From a bacterium UBA3734 (GTDB lineage: Bacteria > Bacteroidota > Bacteroidia > Bacteroidales > Bacteroidaceae): DNA of 12,246 bases. The notes beneath the pieces were generated by a model, which was not told where the DNA came from, ran no database searches, and saw nothing but the letters and a program-made list of their open reading frames with translations. The number at the start of each line of letters is the position of its first letter. Positions within the stretch are counted from its first letter, which is position 1. The DNA is taken from assembly GCA_002372575.1 (NCBI GenBank), contig DFHC01000138.1, forward strand, positions 246-12,491, written 5' to 3'. A program made the translations under genes and the position numbers. Below are positions 7,176 to 12,246 of the stretch, one piece after another.

Positions 7176-7191
7176 GGAAACAAGCAAGAAG

Positions 7192-7626
7192 ATGAAAATA
7201 CAAGTCGTGAACAAGAGTCACCATCCGCTGCCGCAGTATGCCACGGAGCAGAGTGCGGGCATGGATTTGCGGGCGAACCTGAGCGAGCCCATCGTGTTGA
7301 AACCGCTGGAGCGCTGTCTGGTGCCCACAGGGCTGTTCATTGCGTTACCTGCGGGCTACGAGGCGCAGGTGCGGCCGAGGAGCGGACTGGCTTTGAAACG
7401 CGGTATCACGGTGCTGAATGCGCCTGGAACCATCGATGCCGACTATCGTGGTGAGGTGGGCGTGCTGCTGGTGAACCTCTCGCAAGAGGATTTTGTAGTG
7501 AACGACGGCGAGCGCATCGCCCAGATGGTTGTCGCCCGACACGAAACGGCCGAATTTGTCGAGGTGGAGGAGCTCGACGAGACGGAGCGCGGTGCAGGAG
7601 GCTATGGGCATACGGGAGTGAAATAG
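7192..7626 (+). CDS. dut: Deoxyuridine 5'-triphosphate nucleotidohydrolase (dUTPase)
   Basis: A 144-residue trimeric-type dUTPase, which converts dUTP to dUMP and pyrophosphate, keeping uracil out of DNA and feeding dTMP synthesis. All five family motifs are present in order: AGMDLRA (22-28), RPRSGLA (61-67), [10 protein letters not shown] (79-88, with the catalytic Asp and the uracil-site Tyr), GERIAQMV (106-113) and [10 protein letters not shown] (133-142). In the last motif the common GFGSTG is GYGHTG. Length is normal for the family. AAGAAG just before the ATG may serve as a weak RBS. It is divergent from dgt. The downstream TPR gene is 62 nt away with a GC hairpin in the gap and no visible promoter, so read-through into that cluster is possible. 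Confidence 0.97.
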   Translation: MKIQVVNKSHHPLPQYATEQSAGMDLRANLSEPIVLKPLERCLVPTGLFIALPAGYEAQVRPRSGLALKRGITVLNAPGTIDADYRGEVGVLLVNLSQEDFVVNDGERIAQMVVARHETAEFVEVEELDETERGAGGYGHTGVK

Positions 7627-7641
7627 GGCCTCTCCCCCCAA

Positions 7642-7663
7642 CCCCTCCCCAAGTAGGGAGGGG
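7642..7663 (+). repeat. GC-rich hairpin repeat between dut and the TPR gene
   Basis: CCCCTCCC (7642-7649) and GGGAGGGG (7656-7663) form a perfect 8-bp stem with a 6-nt loop, preceded by a C-rich run (7634-7639). It starts 15 nt after the dut stop. No T-run follows (AGTTTAAAG), so it is not a standard intrinsic terminator. Sequences of this CCCCAACCCCTCCCC type recur in intergenic regions of Bacteroidota genomes as I remember them, so it may be one copy of a dispersed repeat. It could also stabilise the dut 3' end. Confidence 0.7.
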
Positions 7664-7688
7664 AGTTTAAAGCAGAATTGACAAGAAA

Positions 7689-9503
7689 ATGGAAAAGCAA
7701 CGCTGGATAAAAATACTGATGGCTGCGGTCGGAATGGCTGTGGCTGTGGTGTCGTGCGGCGTTTCCACTCGACCCATCACAAAAATCTCCTCTATCAACT
7801 ATCAGCCATCAACCATCAACCTCCCTCCTTCCTCCCTTTCTTACGAAGATTCGCTGCGTTACAACTACTTCTTTCTGGAGGCCGTGAAGCTGCAAAATGC
7901 CGGCGAATACGATGCCGCCTACAGCCTGCTGAACCATGCGCTGAAAATCAATCCCATGGCGGCAGAAGCATGGTTCTACAAGTCGATGTATCAGGCTGAG
8001 CTCGGGCAGGACTCGCTCGCGCGGCGCAGCGTGGAACGGGCTTCGCAGCTGAGTCCCGAGAACGAAATTTATCAGGAGCAGCTTGCCCAACATTACATGA
8101 ACGCCCGCCAGTACAAGGAGGCAACCGCCGTCTATGAACAGTTGGTTGCGAACAATCGCAAGCGCACGGACGTGCTGGAAATGCTGATTCGCCTCTATCA
8201 GCAAGACAAGGACTACGACGGGATGCTTCGCGCAGTCGGCCGCATCGAGGAAATCGAGGGCTCGAACGAAGAGCTGACGCTCTCGAAAATGCGCATCTAC
8301 GAGATGAAAGGCGACAAGAAATCGGCTTGGAACGCCCTGAAATCGCTCTCCGACAAGCATCCCAGCGACCAGAACTATCGCGTGATGATGGGCAATTGGC
8401 TGATGCAGAACGGCAAGCAGAAAGAGGCGCACAAGATTTTCTCCGAGGCACTGAAGGAAGATCCCGATAACAGCTACGTGCAGGCCTCGATGTACGACTA
8501 CTACCGCGAAATCGGTCAGGACTCGCTCGCGCGGAAGATGATGCTCGACATCATTGTCAGTCCGAAGGCCACCACCGAAAGCAAGGCCATCATGATGCGG
8601 CAAGCCATTCAGGAAAACGAGCAGGCGCAGGGCGACAGCACGGAAATTCTGGTGCTGTTCGACCAGATTTTGCTCGTGAACCCGAAAGATTCCGACATGG
8701 CGGAGATGAAAGTGGCCTATATGACGCTGAAGCAGATGCCCGCCGACAGCCTGAACGTGGCTCTCCGACAGCTGCTCAGCATCGCCCCCGAGAACGTCGG
8801 AGCGCGCATGCAACTGCTTGGAAGCTACCTGAGCAAGCAGGATTGGGACGCAGTCATCGCCATCTGTGAAGACGGCACGCGCTATACACCCGCCGAAATG
8901 GTGTTCTACTATTACGAGGGGCTGGCCTGCTACCAGCAAGACCGTCGCGACGAGGCGCTCGGCTCGTTCCAACGCGGCGTGGCACAAGTGAAGCCCGACA
9001 GCAATGCGGAACTCGTGGCCGACCTCTATTATTTCATGGGCGACTTGCTCCACCAGAAAGGACAGGACGCCGGAGCCTTCGCTTCTTACGACAGCTGCCT
9101 GCAGTGGAAGGCCGACCACGTGCCCTGCCTCAACAACTACGCCTACTACCTTAGCACCGAGGAGAAAGACCTGCAGCGAGCTGAGCTCATGAGCTACAAA
9201 ACCATTAAGGAAGAGCCGCAGAATGCCACGTATCTCGACACATACGCGTGGATTCTCTTCGTGCAAGAGCGCTATGCCGAGGCCAAAATCTACATTGACC
9301 AGGCCGTGGCCTGCGACACCACCGATTCGGTGCCGAGCAGTGTCATTTTAGAGCACGCTGGCGACATCTACATCAAGAACCATGAGCCGGAGCAGGCCGT
9401 CAGCTATTGGCAGCAGGCTCTGGACTACAATCCGGAGCGGCCCGACCTCATCGAGTGGAAAATCAGAGAAAAGAAATATATCAAAGAAAAGGAGAAGAAA
9501 TAA
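7689..9503 (+). CDS. TPR-repeat outer-membrane lipoprotein
   Basis: A 604-residue protein starting with a lipoprotein signal peptide: basic n-region, hydrophobic core about 8-21, and lipobox VVSC with Cys23. A short linker (about 24-50) follows. From about residue 55 to 595 there is a run of roughly 34-residue helical hairpins with TPR spacing, for example AGEYDAAYSLLNHALKINP, RQYKEATAVYEQLVANN, KQKEAHKIFSEALKEDPDN and EPEQAVSYWQQALDYNPERP. No enzyme motif is visible. There is no acidic surface-export tract after Cys23, so it probably faces the periplasm. The stop shares one base (TAATG) with the next lipoprotein gene, which suggests coupled translation and joint function. Codons about 36-45 come from a heptamer repeat and pyrimidine tract. 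The specific role is unknown; a scaffold or assembly function is inferred. Confidence 0.88.
   Translation: MEKQRWIKILMAAVGMAVAVVSCGVSTRPITKISSINYQPSTINLPPSSLSYEDSLRYNYFFLEAVKLQNAGEYDAAYSLLNHALKINPMAAEAWFYKSMYQAELGQDSLARRSVERASQLSPENEIYQEQLAQHYMNARQYKEATAVYEQLVANNRKRTDVLEMLIRLYQQDKDYDGMLRAVGRIEEIEGSNEELTLSKMRIYEMKGDKKSAWNALKSLSDKHPSDQNYRVMMGNWLMQNGKQKEAHKIFSEALKEDPDNSYVQASMYDYYREIGQDSLARKMMLDIIVSPKATTESKAIMMRQAIQENEQAQGDSTEILVLFDQILLVNPKDSDMAEMKVAYMTLKQMPADSLNVALRQLLSIAPENVGARMQLLGSYLSKQDWDAVIAICEDGTRYTPAEMVFYYYEGLACYQQDRRDEALGSFQRGVAQVKPDSNAELVADLYYFMGDLLHQKGQDAGAFASYDSCLQWKADHVPCLNNYAYYLSTEEKDLQRAELMSYKTIKEEPQNATYLDTYAWILFVQERYAEAKIYIDQAVACDTTDSVPSSVILEHAGDIYIKNHEPEQAVSYWQQALDYNPERPDLIEWKIREKKYIKEKEKK
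7794..7821 (+). repeat. Four-copy heptamer tandem repeat inside the TPR lipoprotein gene
   Basis: Four head-to-tail 7-mers of the form ATCAACC lie here, two exact and two with one mismatch each (ATCAACT, ATCAGCC). A 22-nt all-pyrimidine run (7821-7842) follows. Seven is not a multiple of three, so gain or loss of one unit would shift the reading frame just after the lipobox. Confidence 0.65.
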
Positions 9504-10402
9504 TGAAAAAGAGCCTATTCCTCACGTTCGCGGTCGGCTTGACCCTCGTTTTCGCGTCGTGTGCGTCGAAGAAGAACATCGTAAAAGACCCTATCGTTCC
9601 GAAAACGACATCCTCAACGCAGCCCCCGACGCAAACAAAAACCGACGCTCCCATCGACAAACCGATGGTGACGACGGTCGATCACCTGAAAAAAATCATC
9701 GACAACGGCGTGAGCGCGAAAAACATCGTGACAGACATGACATTCAACATCAAAATCGGCTCGAAAGACATCTCGGTTCCTGGCTCCCTGCGGATGCGTC
9801 GCGACGAGGTGATTCGCCTGCAACTATTCGTGCCGCTGCTCGGAACGGAGGTCGGACGAATCGAATTCTCGCCCGACCGCGTGCTGATAGTCAATCGCCT
9901 GCACAAGGAATACATCGAGGCCGACTACACGCAGCTCGACTTCCTGAAAAACAACGACCTGAACTTCTACAGCCTTCAGGCACTGTTTTGGAATCAACTG
10001 GCCGTGCCTGGGAAAAATGGCGTGGACATGAGTGATTTCGCCCAATTCAACGTGGATGGCACCAACGTGAAACTGACCAGAGGAAACATGACCTACAACT
10101 GGACGACCGCCGCAAACGGGCAAATCGTCATGACCAACATTAACTATGCTTCGGCTTCGAGCGGTGCCTCGTCGCTGCTTTGGATGTACTCGAACTTCAG
10201 GCCGCTCGGCGTAGGCCAATTCCCTTTGCATCAGGACTTTCAGTTCACAACGACGGCCACGAAAAAACTGAAGACCGTGAAGGTGGCCATTGACATGGAA
10301 AACGTGAAGGACAAGGCCGATTGGGACACGAAAACCACCGTGTCTTCCAAGTATAAGAAGGTTTCGCCCTCCGATATCCTCGGAAAATTGCTTTCGTTCT
10401 AA
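9503..10402 (+). CDS. DUF4292-type lipoprotein (LolB-like fold suspected)
   Basis: A 299-residue lipoprotein: signal peptide with hydrophobic core 5-18 and lipobox FASC (Cys20), then a Thr/Pro/Lys linker to about residue 55. The folded part starts near VDHLKKIIDNG (59-69) and has alternating beta segments: MTFNIKIGSKDISVPGSLRM (79-98), LQLFVPLLGTEVGRIEFSPD (106-125) and RVLIVNRLHKEYIEADY (126-142). This pattern is that of the DUF4292 family of Bacteroidota. It resembles LolA/LolB-type half-barrels that bind acyl chains, but that is an inference. ATG 9503 overlaps the TPR stop by one base (TAATG) and starts right at the signal peptide; an earlier in-frame ATG at 9407 would put 32 charged residues before it. 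The second gene of the TPR-DUF4292-EnvC cluster. Confidence 0.85.
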   Translation: MKKSLFLTFAVGLTLVFASCASKKNIVKDPIVPKTTSSTQPPTQTKTDAPIDKPMVTTVDHLKKIIDNGVSAKNIVTDMTFNIKIGSKDISVPGSLRMRRDEVIRLQLFVPLLGTEVGRIEFSPDRVLIVNRLHKEYIEADYTQLDFLKNNDLNFYSLQALFWNQLAVPGKNGVDMSDFAQFNVDGTNVKLTRGNMTYNWTTAANGQIVMTNINYASASSGASSLLWMYSNFRPLGVGQFPLHQDFQFTTTATKKLKTVKVAIDMENVKDKADWDTKTTVSSKYKKVSPSDILGKLLSF

Positions 10403-10421
10403 TATATAATTAAGGTGTAAG
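10401..10421 (+). repeat. Copy 2 of the 21-nt near-identical element, before envC
   Basis: This copy matches 802-822 at 20 of 21 bases, the only difference being the eighth base. It overlaps the last two bases of the DUF4292 stop and ends two bases before the envC ATG. Its AAGG could act as a weak ribosome-binding sequence here, which would not explain the copy upstream of topA. Confidence 0.5.
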
Positions 10422-10423
10422 GT

Positions 10424-12097
10424 ATGAGGCTGACTCGAAAAATTGGGTTCATGTGCTTGCTTGCGGTCGTAATGATTGCGGCACAGCCGTCTTTTGCCCA
10501 GAAAAAGACGACCAAAAAGCCCGTTGCCACCCAAAAACGTGCGCCTCGGAAACCTGTCGCGAAGCCTGCGCAGAAAAAATCGACCAAAGCCAAGCCTGTG
10601 CAAAAGAAGGCTTCGACAAAGAAGAAAACCACGACAAAAAAGGCCAAAACCGAGACCTACACCAACTCGAACATCAAAAACCTGCAAAACCAGCGACAGG
10701 AAATCCAGAAGAAAATCCGACAGCAGGAGCAGGCTCTGAAAGCGAACAAGGCCGACGTGAAACAACGTCTGCAAACGCTGCTGACCATCAACACGGCCAT
10801 CGGCGAGCACCAGCGCAACATCGAAAGCATCCAAAAAGACATCAACGGCATCGACGGCGACATCGACATCCTGAAAGCCCAACTTGCCACGCTCGAAGAA
10901 CAGTTGAAGGAGCGCAAACTGAAGTTCGTGAAGTCGATGCAATATCTCTCGCGCCATCGCAACTCCGTCAATTCGCTCATGTTCGTCTTCTCTGCCGACA
11001 ATTTCGCGCAGATGTTTCGCCGGATGCGTTTCGCCCGACAATACGGCGCTTACCAAAAGGCGCAAGGCGAGGTCGTGAAAGCCAAGCAGCAGCAGGTGGA
11101 GGAGAAAAAGGCGCAGTTAGAGGCCCTGAAAGGTCAGAAAAACGTGCTGTTGGACAAGGGTCGGCGAGAGCGAATAGCCCTCGAGGGGCAGCAGCAGGAA
11201 CAGCAGAACATGGTGAACTCGCTGCAAAAACAGCAAAAAACCATCCAAGGCATCATCACCCAGCAAAAACAACAAGATGCCGCCCTGAATGAGCAAATCG
11301 ACCGCTTGATTGCCATCGAAATAGAGAAAGCCCGCAAGCGTGCCGAAGAAGAGGCTCGGAAAAAGGCTGCCGAGGAAGCCGCAGCAAAGAAGCGCCGAGA
11401 GGAAGAACTGGCGCGGAAACGGGCTGCGGCCGAAGCTGCCGAGCGCGAAAATGCCCGCAGGATTGCCGAAGCGAAGGAGCGTGAGGCCAAGGCGAAGGAG
11501 GAGGCCAAGGCTGCAGCGCAGTTGGCCGATGCCAGACAGAAAGAACGTGCTGCCCAGCGTGCCCGTGAGGCAGAGGCTAATCGAGTGGCGGCAGAACGCA
11601 AGGCCAAGGCCGACGCCGACCGCAGCAAGAAAGAACTCGAGTCGGCCCGCAAAGATATTGATGATGCACCCGTCACAACCAAGGCCGACAGGGTGTTGAG
11701 TGGCGGCCTGGAGGCCAATAGGGGACGCCTGCCGGTGCCCATTACGGGTTCCTATCGCATCGTAGGGCGCTTTGGCGTCAATTCCGTGGAGGGACTGCGC
11801 GGTGTCTTCCTTGACAACAAGGGTATCAACATCAAAGGCTCCAGCGGTTGTCAGGCTCGTTGCATCTACGACGGAGAAGTGCGTGCCGTCAGTCAGTATG
11901 GCGGCGTGTGGATTGTCATTGTCAAGCACGGTTCCTATTTCTCGGTTTACAGCAACCTTCGTACGGCGAGTGTCTTCAAGGGTCAAAAAGTGCGCACTCG
12001 TCAGGCTCTCGGCGTTGTAGGACCCGACAATATTTTGCATTTCCAACTTCGCAAAGGACAGACAAAACTCAATCCAGAATCGTGGATAGGCAGGTAA
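10424..12097 (+). CDS. EnvC-like murein hydrolase activator (coiled coil + degenerate LytM/M23 domain)
   Basis: A 557-residue exported protein. The signal peptide is 1-25 (cleavage PSFA|QKK). A basic linker (26-76) is rich in Lys, Thr and Pro with no acidic residue. A long coiled coil (about 82-290) includes the EnvC-like SMQYLSRHRNSVNSLMFVFS (171-190). A second Ala/Glu/Lys/Arg-rich helix spans about 295-412, and a LytM domain 436-557 ends LNPESWIGR. Zinc ligands are mostly lost: the HxxxD pair is Asn465/Asn469, the first His of HxH is Ile537, and only His539 (LHFQL) remains; the usual His before Leu is Asn511. It is therefore probably not a peptidase but an activator of a cell-wall amidase, as EnvC is with FtsEX in E. 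coli. The amidase partner is not in the window. It starts 22 nt after the DUF4292 stop, third in the cluster. Confidence 0.9.
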   Translation: MRLTRKIGFMCLLAVVMIAAQPSFAQKKTTKKPVATQKRAPRKPVAKPAQKKSTKAKPVQKKASTKKKTTTKKAKTETYTNSNIKNLQNQRQEIQKKIRQQEQALKANKADVKQRLQTLLTINTAIGEHQRNIESIQKDINGIDGDIDILKAQLATLEEQLKERKLKFVKSMQYLSRHRNSVNSLMFVFSADNFAQMFRRMRFARQYGAYQKAQGEVVKAKQQQVEEKKAQLEALKGQKNVLLDKGRRERIALEGQQQEQQNMVNSLQKQQKTIQGIITQQKQQDAALNEQIDRLIAIEIEKARKRAEEEARKKAAEEAAAKKRREEELARKRAAAEAAERENARRIAEAKEREAKAKEEAKAAAQLADARQKERAAQRAREAEANRVAAERKAKADADRSKKELESARKDIDDAPVTTKADRVLSGGLEANRGRLPVPITGSYRIVGRFGVNSVEGLRGVFLDNKGINIKGSSGCQARCIYDGEVRAVSQYGGVWIVIVKHGSYFSVYSNLRTASVFKGQKVRTRQALGVVGPDNILHFQLRKGQTKLNPESWIGR

Positions 12098-12120
12098 AAT
12101 CATCTTTTTTCGATGAAAAA

Positions 12121-12156
12121 CGGGCATTTTTTAATTTTTTATGAAAAAAATCCCCG
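12121..12156 (+). other. AT-rich inverted repeat downstream of envC
   Basis: CGGG plus ATTTTTT (12121-12132) pairs with AAAAAAT plus CCCG (12145-12156), with one C-C mismatch and a 12-nt loop. It begins 24 nt after the envC stop. On the plus strand it is followed by AAAAATTTT rather than a T-run; on the minus strand a T-run would follow. It may help define the envC 3' end, but it is not a standard terminator. Confidence 0.35.
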
Positions 12157-12162
12157 AAAAAT

Positions 12163-12193
12163 TTTGCCGTTCGTTAGAATAGTTGTACCTTTG
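12163..12193 (+). promoter_or_regulatory. Full Bacteroidota promoter for a feature beyond the window
   Basis: TTTG (12163-12166), a 19-nt spacer and TACCTTTG (12186-12193) fit the -33/-7 consensus at ideal spacing, the best promoter in the window. Transcription should start around 12198-12201. The transcribed bases that remain contain paired segments (12196-12200 with 12240-12244; 12214-12218 with 12224-12228), so the product begins with a structured leader or is an RNA gene. Confidence 0.75.
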
Positions 12194-12246
12194 CACCCGC
12201 TTTCGCCCTTTTTCCGGCTTTCTGCCGGTTGTATGCGGCGCGGGCA

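Noticed and set aside
7809..9266. 485-codon open frame on the minus strand opposite the TPR gene
   Set aside because: Its composition (His, Leu, Val-rich) is what antisense of this coding sequence gives. The TPR frame has a signal peptide, lipobox and repeat structure.
10453..11292. 279-codon plus-strand frame within envC
   Set aside because: It is out of frame with envC, full of Arg/His/Gln/Pro low complexity and without a domain; a product of biased codon use.
9824..12127. Long minus-strand frames opposite the DUF4292 and envC genes
   Set aside because: They are Phe/Leu/Arg-rich antisense products of Lys/Gln/Glu/Ala-rich coding sequence, cross two real genes, and have no motif.
12121..12156. 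Intrinsic terminator for envC
   Set aside because: The stem has a mismatch and is followed by As on the plus strand, so it is listed only as an inverted repeat.
1..12246. Mobile element, phage, CRISPR array or defence system
   Set aside because: No transposase, integrase, nuclease or spacer-repeat pattern was seen. All genes are housekeeping or envelope genes of even composition.

Overview
The window comes from the chromosome of a Bacteroidota bacterium, most likely Bacteroidales and Prevotella-like. The evidence is several exact TAnnTTTG -7 boxes (the Bacteroidota sigma-factor promoter), weak or absent Shine-Dalgarno sequences, and proteins of recognisably Bacteroidales type: a TopA without zinc fingers, the Bacteroides form of AroK, a GlsA/GlsB acyltransferase pair, a DUF4292 lipoprotein and a degenerate EnvC. 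Base composition and codon use look even throughout. There is no transposase, integrase, tRNA, rRNA or CRISPR array, so this is core genome rather than an accessory island. No stretch over 300 bases lacks a gene.

Layout. (1) 1-747 is the C-terminal part of waaA/kdtA (Kdo transferase, lipid A core); its start lies outside the window. (2) 910-3722 is topA followed by aroK, overlapping by a GTGA junction and closed by a strong intrinsic terminator (3747-3790). (3) 3851-5710 has its own promoter and encodes two acyltransferases that match the glycine-lipid pair GlsA (O-acyltransferase) and GlsB (N-acyltransferase). (4) dgt (dGTP triphosphohydrolase) lies on the minus strand at 5722-7032, converging with glsB. 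It is divergent from dut (dUTPase, 7192-7626) across 159 bp that hold one promoter box facing each way and a 10-bp inverted repeat. (5) After a GC-rich hairpin repeat come a TPR lipoprotein (7689-9503), a DUF4292 lipoprotein (9503-10402) and an EnvC-like coiled-coil/LytM protein (10424-12097). The three genes are tightly packed and all act in the envelope. (6) The right end (12098-12246) holds a full promoter and the start of a structured leader for a feature beyond the window.

Functional themes are envelope building (Kdo transfer, glycine lipids, outer-membrane lipoproteins, an amidase activator) and nucleotide-pool housekeeping (dgt/dut). No clearly new multi-gene system is evident. The points most worth a second look are the dgt/dut regulatory region with its apparently leaderless dgt transcript, the heptamer repeat in the 5' coding part of the TPR lipoprotein, the 21-nt element shared by the topA and envC upstream regions, and the uncharacterised TPR-DUF4292-EnvC cluster.
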